Shown piece after piece: positions 7,822 through 14,652 of a stretch of DNA of 16,328 nucleotides. A program made the translations under genes and the position numbers. Source of the DNA: UBA11524 sp964542315 (GTDB lineage Bacteria; Bacillota; Clostridia; Christensenellales; Aristaeellaceae); NCBI GenBank assembly GCA_964542315.1, contig CAZIUA010000061.1:1-16328 (forward strand). The letters are read 5' to 3'. A model generated the notes under the pieces. The model saw only the letters and a list, made by a program, of their open reading frames with translations, was not told the DNA's origin and did no database searches. The first letter of the stretch is position 1, and the number at the start of each line of letters is the position of its first letter.

Positions 7822-9666
7822 ATGAATACGCTCCTCTATCGTGAACTCCGCCCGGAAGGCTGGCTGCAACGTCAGCTGGAGATCCAGGCGAAGGGGTTGA
7901 GCGGCAATCTGGACAAGGTATGGCCGGACGTGCGGAACAGTGCCTGGATCGGCGGTGACCGGGAAGGGTGGGAACGCGTGCCGTACTGGCTGGACGGCTT
8001 TATCCCCCTTGCGCATTTGCTCAGGGATGAGGACCTGATCGCGCGCGCGGATGCTTATGTTCACAGCATCATCAGCAGGCAGCAGGAGGACGGATGGATC
8101 TGTCCCTGCAGCTATGACGAACGAAGCAGCTACGATGTATGGGCTGTGCTTTTGATCGGCAAAGTGCTGGCGCAGCATTGCGAATTTGAAGATGATCTGG
8201 CGGCGGAAACAGCGCTTTACCGCGCGATGAAGAATCTCTACACCTTGCTGTGCGACGGAAGCATTCACCTGTTTGACTGGGGGAAATTCCGCTGGTACGA
8301 GGGCTTTGTGCCGCTTTTGCACCTGTACAGGCGTCAGCCGGAGGAATGGATGCTCGATCTGGGGCGCCTCCTCAGGGCGCAGGGAGCGGATTATCCGTCC
8401 TTCCAGGAGCAGTGGAAGCGCCCGATGAACAAATGGACGTTCGAGACGCATATCGTCAATATCTGTATGATGCTCAAGTACGAGGCCATGTGCAGTGCGC
8501 TGCTGGGGGAAAAATACACCGATCAGGCAGAGCAGCTCTGGCAGGTGCTTGAAAAGTACAATGGAACGGCAGCGGGCGTATTCACCGGGGATGAGTGCCT
8601 GTCCGGCCTTGGCAATCAGCAGGGAACGGAGCTGTGCGCGGTGGTGGAGCTCATGTACTCCTGCGAATGGCTCTATGCGCTCACCGGAGACAGCATATGG
8701 GCTGATCGCCTGGAGAAGGCTGCGTTCAATGCGCTGCCCGCCACCTTCTCGGATGATATGTGGACGCATCAGTACGACCAGATGGCGAACCAGGTCGCGT
8801 GCATCAAATTTCCCGGGAAATCCTTTTTCCGCACCAACAATGGCGAGTCCCATCTTTTCGGCCTGGAACCGAATTACGGGTGCTGCACGGCGAATTTCAG
8901 TCAGGGATGGCCGAAACTTGCCCTGCATGCCCTGCAGTGTACGGCGCGCGGGCTGCTTGTGGCGCATTTGCTCCCCGTCCGTGCTGAAGTCCAGTTGAAC
9001 GGGAAACCGGTGAAGCTGAGTGTAAAGAGCGACTATCCATTCAGGATGGGCGCGCAGATCACCGTCGATGTGCCGGTAAAAACGGCATTTGAGCTCAAAA
9101 TCCGCATCCCTGCCTGGGCGAAGAACGTGCGCGTCAATGGAAGAAAAGCCACCTGCAAAGGTCATCATCTGACGCTGCAGAAAGAATGGCAGGGGACGGA
9201 AACAATCACCCTGACCATGGAGACGGCACCGCGGCTGGTCGATCGGCCGAACCGGCTCAAATCCGTTGAGTATGGCGCGCTGGTGTTCGCCCTGCCCATT
9301 GAAACGGAATACCGGATGCTGGAATTCACGCGGGACGGTGTGGAACGGAAATATCCCTACTGTGATTATGAGCTGATCCCGCACAGTGCCTGGAATTACG
9401 GCTTTGCGGACAGAACGCTGACCGTCGAGGAGCAGGAGATCAGCGAGATCCCGTTCTCCAGCACGGCGCCGGCGCTGAAGATCCACGTCCGGCTTGCACC
9501 TGTTCAGTGGGAATGGGCGGATGGCTATGATACGGTCCCAGCGGTCAGACCTGCATCCAGCAAGAGCATCGGGGAGGCAAGGCTGATGGAACTTGTTCCC
9601 TATGGCTGCGCGAAGCTGCGCATGACGGAACTGCCCATGGTTCGTATCCCGGCAGAAGAAAGGTGA
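7822..9666 (+). CDS. GH127-type beta-L-arabinofuranosidase (DUF1680)
   Basis: 614 residues with GGGGGA about 8 nt before the ATG. The GH127 clan has an (alpha/alpha)6 barrel and uses a zinc-bound cysteine as nucleophile; in the characterised HypBA1 enzyme the site is Glu, Cys, Cys, Cys. Here GTELCAV supplies E270 and C272, and NYGCCTANFSQGWPK supplies C354 and C355, with very similar spacing (82 residues between the second and third ligand against 77). C354 is thus the probable nucleophile. The pair is followed by TAN rather than the PPN of HypBA1, so it belongs to another DUF1680 branch. A beta-sandwich follows from about 390 to the end. No signal peptide. The reaction expected is release of L-arabinose from beta-L-arabinofuranosides; substrate is inferred. 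It is the last gene of the sugar operon, with a terminator about 50 nt downstream. Confidence 0.87.
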   Translation: MNTLLYRELRPEGWLQRQLEIQAKGLSGNLDKVWPDVRNSAWIGGDREGWERVPYWLDGFIPLAHLLRDEDLIARADAYVHSIISRQQEDGWICPCSYDERSSYDVWAVLLIGKVLAQHCEFEDDLAAETALYRAMKNLYTLLCDGSIHLFDWGKFRWYEGFVPLLHLYRRQPEEWMLDLGRLLRAQGADYPSFQEQWKRPMNKWTFETHIVNICMMLKYEAMCSALLGEKYTDQAEQLWQVLEKYNGTAAGVFTGDECLSGLGNQQGTELCAVVELMYSCEWLYALTGDSIWADRLEKAAFNALPATFSDDMWTHQYDQMANQVACIKFPGKSFFRTNNGESHLFGLEPNYGCCTANFSQGWPKLALHALQCTARGLLVAHLLPVRAEVQLNGKPVKLSVKSDYPFRMGAQITVDVPVKTAFELKIRIPAWAKNVRVNGRKATCKGHHLTLQKEWQGTETITLTMETAPRLVDRPNRLKSVEYGALVFALPIETEYRMLEFTRDGVERKYPYCDYELIPHSAWNYGFADRTLTVEEQEISEIPFSSTAPALKIHVRLAPVQWEWADGYDTVPAVRPASSKSIGEARLMELVPYGCAKLRMTELPMVRIPAEER

Positions 9667-9715
9667 CGGACGGCGATCTGCACAGAGTGCAGGCGAAACA
9701 GAATCAGACTGAGTG

Positions 9716-9751
9716 CCCCGGGATCTTCGGATCTCGGGGATCTTTCTTTTT
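9716..9751 (+). terminator. Rho-independent terminator of the glycoside hydrolase operon
   Basis: CCCCGGGATC, loop TTCG, GATCTCGGGG: a 10-bp stem with one G-U pair and the extra-stable UUCG tetraloop, followed by the T-rich tract TCTTTCTTTTT. It lies 49 nt after the GH127-type stop and ends the sugar operon. Confidence 0.93.
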
Positions 9752-9834
9752 CCCACAGCGTGCTGCACCGTTTCCGCACATCAGCGTCCGCCGGATGAGT
9801 TGCAGCAGGAAGCGAGAAAGTACGCCGAACGCCC

Positions 9835-9863
9835 TTGCAAAGGGGGACGGCGCGTGGTATAAT
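9835..9863 (+). promoter_or_regulatory. SigA-type promoter of the yicC-gmk-rpoZ-coaBC operon
   Basis: -35 TTGCAA (9835-9840), a 17-nt spacer and a perfect -10 TATAAT (9858-9863). The predicted start of transcription is near 9870, so the leader before the yicC ATG is only about 13 nt and consists of little more than the ribosome site GGGAGGTG (9871-9878). Confidence 0.9.
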
Positions 9864-9883
9864 ACATAAAGGGAGGTGTGCCC

Positions 9884-10753
9884 ATGCGAAGTATGACGGG
9901 CTATGGCCGCTGCCAGAGGCAGAGCGAGGCCTGGGAGGTCACGGTGGAACTGCGTGCAGTGAATCACCGCTATCTGGATGTGGCCATGCGGCTGCCGCGC
10001 AACCTGCTCTTCCTGGAGGATGGCGTGCGCAAGGGGCTGAACAGCCTCGTCCGCGGGCATGTGGATGTGTATATCACCGTCCGCCAGCTGGAAGGCGCCA
10101 ATCGCGAAGTGCTGACGGATGCTGCGCTGGCCAGCGCGTATATGGCCGCTGCGAGCCGCCTTCAGGAGGCGGCCGGTGCGGTGAATGACATGACCGTCAC
10201 CCGGCTGATGCAGCTCGAAGGCGTTACCACCCTGACGGAATCCGCCATGGATGAGGAAGTGGTGTTCGCCCTGTGCATGGAGACGCTTGCTGGCGCCGTT
10301 GCCCAGCTGGATGATATGCGCCTGCGGGAGGGCGAGAACCTTCGCGCGGATCTGGCGGCGCATCTGGATGCGGTGGAGGCGCTGCGTGCGCAGATCGTCG
10401 GCTATGCGCCCCAGGTGGTGGAGGAATATCGCCTCCGCCTGACGGAGCGGCTTGCAAAATTGCCCATTGAGCCGGTGGATCCGGCACGTCTGGCGCAGGA
10501 AGTCGCCCTGATGGCGGATAAATGCGCCATCGATGAGGAGCTGTCCCGCCTGGCCAGCCATATCGCCCAGCTCAGGCGCTATCTCGACCTGCCCGGCGAA
10601 ACGGGCAAGAAGATGGATTTCCTCATCCAGGAGATGAACCGCGAGAGCAACACCATCGGCTCCAAGTGCTCCGATGCGTCCATCGCCCAGTGCGTGGTGG
10701 ACATGAAGAGCGAGATCGAGAAGCTCCGCGAGCAGATCCAGAACGCAGTGTAA
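9884..10753 (+). CDS. yicC: YicC/YloC family endoribonuclease
   Basis: 289 residues, the usual family size. The chosen ATG gives the hallmark N-terminus MRSMTGYGR; a GTG two codons earlier lies inside the ribosome binding site GGGAGGTG and is rejected. The C-terminal hallmark is KMDFLIQEMNRESNTIGSKCSD (about 244-265), where conserved acidic residues are thought to form the metal-dependent RNase site. The middle is a long helical, probably oligomerising region. Family members (YicC in E. coli, YloC in B. subtilis) cut or help cut structured RNA in the cytoplasm. It opens the operon yicC-gmk-rpoZ-coaBC, the order found in many Firmicutes, but the small regulator gene remA that commonly lies between yloC and gmk is missing: only 41 nt separate the two genes here. 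Confidence 0.95.
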   Translation: MRSMTGYGRCQRQSEAWEVTVELRAVNHRYLDVAMRLPRNLLFLEDGVRKGLNSLVRGHVDVYITVRQLEGANREVLTDAALASAYMAAASRLQEAAGAVNDMTVTRLMQLEGVTTLTESAMDEEVVFALCMETLAGAVAQLDDMRLREGENLRADLAAHLDAVEALRAQIVGYAPQVVEEYRLRLTERLAKLPIEPVDPARLAQEVALMADKCAIDEELSRLASHIAQLRRYLDLPGETGKKMDFLIQEMNRESNTIGSKCSDASIAQCVVDMKSEIEKLREQIQNAV

Positions 10754-10794
10754 ATACGCGGGCGAAAGCCCCGGTGGATAAAGAGGTCATACGA

Positions 10795-11400
10795 ATGATT
10801 GAAACACGCAAGGGAATGCTGCTGGTGATCTCCGGCCCGTCCGGTACGGGCAAGGGAACGCTCATCAAGCAGCTGATGGATGCGGATCCGAGTCTTGTTT
10901 TTTCCGTCAGCGCCACGACCCGTGCGCCCCGTCCGGGTGAGATCGATGGCGTGCATTATCACTTTGTGACGGATGCGCAGTATGATGAGCTGGTGGCCCA
11001 GGATGCTTTCGTGGAGCATGCCAGCGTCCATGGCAACCGCTACGGCACGCTGCGCAGCGAGGTGTATGAGCGCCTGGCCCGCGGTGAGAACGTGGTGCTG
11101 GATATCGATGTGCAGGGCGCCCTGAACGTCATCGCCAGCGAAAAGGAGAAGGTCTCCATCTTCGTTCTGCCGCCGAGCATGAGCGTCCTGCGCGATCGCC
11201 TGACCGGCCGCGCCACCGAGACCCCCGAGGCCGTGGAGCGCCGCCTCCATAATGCCATCTGGGAGATCAGCCAGCGCGACCACTACCAGTATCAGGTCAT
11301 CAACGACGACCTGGCCGAATGCGTCCGCACGCTCCAGGCCATCATCGAGGCTGAAAAGCACGCCAGCACCTACTACCGTGTGGATGTGCCGCAGGAATAA
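10795..11400 (+). CDS. gmk: Guanylate kinase
   Basis: Converts GMP and ATP to GDP and ADP in purine nucleotide supply. 201 residues, the normal size. The P-loop GPSGTGKGT lies at about 13-21. The GMP-binding region follows as SATTRAPRPGEIDGVHYHF, and the lid and helices continue through RLTGRATETPEAVERRL. The ATG at 10795 has AAAGAGG 8 nt upstream; the frame stays open further back into yicC, but those extra codons do not resemble the family. Lies 41 nt after yicC and 69 nt before rpoZ. Nothing unusual in the protein. Confidence 0.97.
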   Translation: MIETRKGMLLVISGPSGTGKGTLIKQLMDADPSLVFSVSATTRAPRPGEIDGVHYHFVTDAQYDELVAQDAFVEHASVHGNRYGTLRSEVYERLARGENVVLDIDVQGALNVIASEKEKVSIFVLPPSMSVLRDRLTGRATETPEAVERRLHNAIWEISQRDHYQYQVINDDLAECVRTLQAIIEAEKHASTYYRVDVPQE

Positions 11401-11401
11401 G

Positions 11402-11428
11402 GCAAACCGCCCGAAAACGGGCTTTTGC
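11402..11428 (+). promoter_or_regulatory. Short hairpin with T4 between gmk and rpoZ
   Basis: GCCCG, AAAA, CGGGC followed by TTTT (11409-11426), extended by flanking GCAAA and TTTGC. It resembles a very weak intrinsic terminator or an mRNA-stability hairpin and could lower rpoZ-coaBC expression relative to gmk. Function is inferred. Confidence 0.45.
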
Positions 11429-11469
11429 AGATAGATTTGACCCCATCGTCTGACAAGGAGGAAGAATAT

Positions 11470-11691
11470 ATGTCCATCGTCGAACCCAATGTGCTGGATC
11501 TGCTTCAGCATTCTGATTCCCGTTATACCCTGGTGGTGGAGGCGAGCAAGCGCGGCCGTCAGATCGTCGGCGGCAGCCAGCCCCTCATCGACAACACCGG
11601 CATGAAGCCCCTCAAGACGGCTGTGGAGGAGATCAACCGCGGTATGATCGCCTACGACCGTCCTGCTGAGGAAGAGAACAATGCCCTGTGA
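11470..11691 (+). CDS. rpoZ: DNA-directed RNA polymerase subunit omega
   Basis: Small RNA polymerase subunit that wraps the C-terminal tail of beta-prime and helps core assembly. 73 residues from the ATG that follows AAGGAGG at 8 nt; an upstream TTG at 11425 is in frame but gives non-family residues. The diagnostic stretch SRYTLVVEASKRGRQI (about 17-32) and the later KTAVEEINRGMI match the omega fold. The acidic tail EEENNAL is normal. Its last codons overlap the start of coaBC by 11 nt, so the two are translationally coupled. Confidence 0.95.
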   Translation: MSIVEPNVLDLLQHSDSRYTLVVEASKRGRQIVGGSQPLIDNTGMKPLKTAVEEINRGMIAYDRPAEEENNAL

Positions 11692-12892
11692 TCTGACGGG
11701 CAAGAGCGTCGTGCTGGGCGTGACGGGCGGCATCGCGGCCTATAAGGCCTGCGAGGTCGTGTCCCGCCTGCGCAAAATGGGCGCGGATGTCTACGTCATC
11801 ATGACCAAGAGCGCGACGGAATTCGTTCAGCCGCTGACCTTCGAGACCCTCTCGAACCACCCGGTGGTAACGGACACCTTCGCCCGTCCCGAGACCTGGG
11901 AGGTGGAGCACATCGCCCTAGCCAAGCGCGCGGAGGTGTTCGTCATCGCACCGGCCACGGCGAATATCCTCGCCAAGATGGCCCATGGCATCGCCGATGA
12001 CATGCTGTCCACCACCGTCCTGGCCACGAAGGCGCCTGTCCTCGTGGCGCCGGCGATGAATACCGGCATGTGGACGGCGGAGATCACCCAGGCGAACTGT
12101 GCGGCACTCAAGGCGCGCGGCGTGCATTTTGTTGGCCCGGACGCAGGCTTCCTGGCCTGCGGGGATATCGGTTCCGGCCGCATGAGCGAGCCTTCCGCCA
12201 TCGTGGAGGCCATCGCCGGTCTGCTCTGTCCCGTGCAGGACATGGCAGGCCTTCGCGTGATGGTCACCGCCGGCGCGACCCGTGAACGCCTTGACCCCGT
12301 GCGCTACATGACCAATGATTCCTCCGGCAAGATGGGCTTCGCCATTGCCGAGGCAGCCGTGCGCCGCGGTGCATCCGTCACTGTGGTGGCCGGGAGCGTC
12401 ACAGCTTCCCTGCCTGCAGGGTGCGAGGTGGTGCGCGTGGAATCCACACAGGATCTCTTCGACGCGGTGACCAGCCGCGCGCCAGGCATGGATGTGGTCA
12501 TTCAGGCGGCGGCTCCGGCGGATTACCGCTTTGCCACCACCTATGCGGAGAAGCACAAGAAGGCGCACGACGGTCAGCCCTTTGTGGTGGAACTGGTGGA
12601 AAACCCGGATATCGCCGCTGCCGTGGGCGCCGCGAAGCGTCCCGGTCAGACCCTGGTGGGGTTTGCTGCGGAAACCGAGCATCTGCTGGATAATGCCCGC
12701 CGCAAGCTGGCCTCGAAGCACCTCGACCTGATCGTCGCCAACGATGTGAGCCAGCCCGGCGCCGGCTTCAACGTGGACACCAACATCGCCACGCTCATCA
12801 CGGCGGACACCATGACGGAATGCCCCCTGCGCACCAAAAAGGCGCTGGCGGAGGACATCCTGGACAAAGTGCTGGCCTTGCGCCAGTCCTGA
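11681..12892 (+). CDS. coaBC: Bifunctional phosphopantothenoylcysteine decarboxylase / phosphopantothenate-cysteine ligase
   Basis: Two consecutive steps of coenzyme A synthesis in one 403-residue protein. The N-terminal CoaC flavoprotein domain (about 5-180) has GVTGGIAAYK, the catalytic His in EVEHIAL (H77), the FMN/substrate motif PAMNTGMW (124-131) and the flap cysteine C160 in LACGDIGSGRM. The C-terminal CoaB ligase domain (about 188-403) has VTAGATRERLDPVRY, NDSSGKMG, the lysine-rich EKHKK segment and NDVSQPGAGFNVDTN. Both halves are complete. It is the last gene of the operon and a strong terminator starts 9 nt after its stop. In many Firmicutes priA follows coaBC; here the synteny ends and a convergent accessory cassette begins. 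Confidence 0.96.
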   Translation: MPCDLTGKSVVLGVTGGIAAYKACEVVSRLRKMGADVYVIMTKSATEFVQPLTFETLSNHPVVTDTFARPETWEVEHIALAKRAEVFVIAPATANILAKMAHGIADDMLSTTVLATKAPVLVAPAMNTGMWTAEITQANCAALKARGVHFVGPDAGFLACGDIGSGRMSEPSAIVEAIAGLLCPVQDMAGLRVMVTAGATRERLDPVRYMTNDSSGKMGFAIAEAAVRRGASVTVVAGSVTASLPAGCEVVRVESTQDLFDAVTSRAPGMDVVIQAAAPADYRFATTYAEKHKKAHDGQPFVVELVENPDIAAAVGAAKRPGQTLVGFAAETEHLLDNARRKLASKHLDLIVANDVSQPGAGFNVDTNIATLITADTMTECPLRTKKALAEDILDKVLALRQS

Positions 12893-12901
12893 TCGACATA
12901 C

Positions 12902-12935
12902 AAGCGGAGCAGGGGAGAACCTGCTTCGCTTTTTT
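12902..12935 (+). terminator. Rho-independent terminator after coaBC
   Basis: AAGCGGAGCAGG, 6-nt loop GGAGAA, CCTGCTTCGCTT: a 12-bp stem with a single G-U pair, running into six T. The opposite strand lacks a comparable T-tract, so it acts mainly on the plus strand. Confidence 0.93.
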
Positions 12936-12976
12936 GCTGCGAAAAAACGGAATATGCACCTGCGCGCTGCATCAGG

Positions 12977-13005
12977 AAAAGGCACGACGCGCTCAGCACC
13001 GTGCC
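12977..13005 (-). terminator. Probable terminator of the minus-strand methyltransferase/membrane-protein cassette
   Basis: Read on the minus strand: GGCACG paired with CGTGCC, extended inward by four further pairs (two G-U) around a 5-nt loop, then TTTTCC. It lies about 36 nt after the stop of the last minus-strand reading frame and faces the coaBC terminator, as expected between convergent operons. Confidence 0.65.
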
Positions 13006-13040
13006 TGCAAAGGGGATCGGCAGCCCTGTGGGACACCGCA

Positions 13041-13543
13041 TCATCCGATCACCGAGATGATCCACGCAGCCAGCACCGCCACCGCAGCGAACATCGGGAT
13101 CCCCCGCAGGATAGAGCCGATGTGCTTGCCTGGATCCTGATAGGGTGCCTTTTCGGCAGGAAGGAGAAGCGAATGCGTTTGGTGTTCCGCCACCAGAGCA
13201 GGTCGATGACCACCAGGTCGAACAGCCCCAAGCCTTCGCCAAGCGCAAGAAAGAACAAACAGGTTGTCCCAAAATCGTTCAGTCCGAGAACATTTTTCAG
13301 TACCAAGCCCAGTACAGAGAACACCACGGTAAAGAGCAACAGATTCCCCAACAGGATGGAGGGGATAGATTTTTCCTTTGGTGCGGATCTCCCCAGCACG
13401 GGATGCTTCCGCACTGCCTGCTGGAGGGCATCGGGATAGGCGCGCAGTCCGGCGAGGTTCTTTTTGTCCGTGCCTGTGCCGAAAAAACAGCAGAACCAGT
13501 AGAGAACATCAAAGGCCAATGATACGGCGATTTTTGCGATCAT
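13041..13543 (-). pseudogene. Frameshifted small membrane protein of unknown family (paralogue of the upstream gene)
   Basis: The frame starts at ATG 13543 and codes for a protein with hydrophobic segments at about 1-21, 62-83 and 92-116. After RIRFSFLP (residue 130) it falls into residues of no membrane character. One base earlier in phase, the sequence continues as EKAPYQDPGKHIGSILRGIP, then a fourth hydrophobic helix, ending at TGA 13043-13041. That restored tail aligns with the tail of the neighbouring gene: IDLLWWRNTKRIRF against LDWVLFANIKRVRL, then a charged linker and a last helix. A single missing G at the CCGAAAAGG site (plus-strand T run at 13150-13153) explains it. Full product would be about 167 residues. 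I do not recognise a function. The unshifted frame ends at 13049. A sequencing error is possible, but neighbouring damage favours real decay. Confidence 0.7.
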
Positions 13544-13558
13544 GATCAGTTTTCCGCC

Positions 13559-13987
13559 TCACCAGATCCAACGCATCAGCCAGCTGCTGATCAGGCTCGC
13601 CAAAGCGGCAAACGGCACGACCGGCAGGCACACCTTCACATGGAACCACTTTTGATGATATTCCCTTTCCATATGCTCCGTTCCCGGAAGGCGAACACGC
13701 TTAATATTGGCAAACAGCACCCAATCCAGAAAGAAGGTGTCCCAGGCAAACACGCTGAGCATATACACCCACGTCAGCCCCACGCCCTGCCAGAAGGTTT
13801 TTGCCCCGGCCAGATGCAGCATCCAGGCAAATACGAACAGGAACACCACCACCGCGATCAGCTTTTTCAGGATCATCAGCTTTGTCAGCTTTTCTTTTGT
13901 GGCCTCCTTATGCTGGGTGCGGTAGTATTCCGCCTGAATCTCCGGGGGATAGTCGCTGATAAAGGTCAGGGGATTGATGAGCAACAT
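13559..13987 (-). CDS. Small integral membrane protein of unknown function, probably 5' truncated
   Basis: 142 residues from ATG 13987, with no ribosome binding site before it. The frame is open back to 14023 and the added residues (AKTASFTVLVFG) continue a hydrophobic first helix, so the genuine start has probably been lost in a deletion joining this gene to the methyltransferase upstream. After the first helix comes ISDYPPEIQAEYY (10-22), a basic stretch KEATKEKLTKL, then membrane segments at about 42-61, 66-93 and 117-138. Conserved-looking spots shared with the next gene are the YP-x-x-(I/L)Q start of the loop and the FANIKRVRL/WRNTKRIRF cytoplasmic turn. Its stop lies 15 nt before the start of the paralogue. 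Function unknown; I recall similar proteins only as uncharacterised Firmicute membrane proteins. Confidence 0.6.
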   Translation of the reverse strand: MLLINPLTFISDYPPEIQAEYYRTQHKEATKEKLTKLMILKKLIAVVVFLFVFAWMLHLAGAKTFWQGVGLTWVYMLSVFAWDTFFLDWVLFANIKRVRLPGTEHMEREYHQKWFHVKVCLPVVPFAALASLISSWLMRWIW

Positions 13988-14009
13988 CCCGAATACCAGT
14001 ACGGTGAAG

Positions 14010-14652
14010 CTAGCGGTTTTTGCTTATGAGGTCGTGGATGGCAAAGGTGCCGCCCTTTTTTCAGAACCCGGAAGGTTCCCAGCAGAAGCTGCTGTTTATT
14101 TGCGCCTGCAATGTTGTGATAGACATAGTTGCTCGTCACGGCATCGAAGGATTCGCCAGGGAAGAGCAATTTCGTGACATCGCCTTTTTGAAATTCTGCG
14201 TTGCTGACCCCTTCCGCTTTCGCATTGCTTTGGCAGAGGGGCAGGCTGAACTCCGCATAATCCTTGCCCCAGCGATCAACGCCCACCATGCGTCCCTGTG
14301 GATTGCCCTTGGCGCAAGCGATAGTCAAAGCACCGCTGCTGCAGCCAATATCCAAACCGATACCGCCATCGGGCAGGGTGATATATTTTGCAGTTCCCTC
14401 GATGATTTTCCGGGAAAGCTGCCGCTTTCCATCATAGGAAAAGGCACGATAAGCCGTGATGCTCCATTGCAGCGTTTTCCCACAACCGATGGTAGCGACG
14501 GCAAACACAATGGCAAGGATGATCCGCCATGTTTTCGTTACCCAAAGTCCGTAAACGCCAAAGACGATCAGTGCCACAAGGGACACCGCCGTGGCGGCCG
14601 CCATACCGGCGATCAAAATTTTCGGCACCCAGTTCTTGTAATTCGGTTTCAT
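14010..14652 (-). pseudogene. Membrane-anchored class I SAM methyltransferase, frameshifted and C-terminally truncated
   Basis: Start ATG 14652 overlaps the stop of the preceding methyltransferase by 3 nt, with GGAG just upstream, so the two were translationally coupled. Residues 13-35 and 42-60 are two membrane helices. The Rossmann methyltransferase follows: motif I GLDIGCSSGALT (99-110), an acidic strand-2 residue in VGVDRWGK (D126), and FDAVTSNYVYHN (169-180). After RVLKKG (195-200) the frame runs into basic, non-family residues and ends at 13966. Dropping one base in the A6G3 run (plus strand 14053-14061) restores GGTFAIHDLISKNR, the expected post-motif sequence, but a TAG follows at 14012-14010. 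The last helix and strand of the fold, about 50 residues, are missing. So there is one frameshift plus a deletion fused to the next gene. Probably non-functional. Confidence 0.75.

Noticed and set aside
9878..9883. GTG start of yicC two codons upstream.
   Set aside because: It lies within the ribosome binding site GGGAGGTG; the ATG gives the hallmark MRSMTGYGR.
10666..10794. Upstream extension of guanylate kinase inside yicC.
   Set aside because: The extra residues are a shadow of the yicC 3' end; the ATG at 10795 has a ribosome site and gives the normal N-terminus.
11425..11469. TTG start extending the omega subunit by 15 codons.
   Set aside because: The extension covers the rpoZ ribosome binding site AAGGAGG; ATG 11470 gives a normal omega subunit.
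12954..13439. Plus-strand frames at 12954-13439, 13145-13522, 13640-14029, 14020-14682 and 14844-15287.
   Set aside because: They lie antisense to the methyltransferase and membrane-protein genes, which have clear motifs or helices; none shows a ribosome site or a recognisable domain.
14050..14064. Programmed frameshifting at the A AAA AAG stretch in the second methyltransferase.
   Set aside because: The classic heptamer gives a -1 shift, but restoring the methyltransferase needs +1 (or -2). Even after restoration the protein stops within 14 residues and lacks its C-terminal part.
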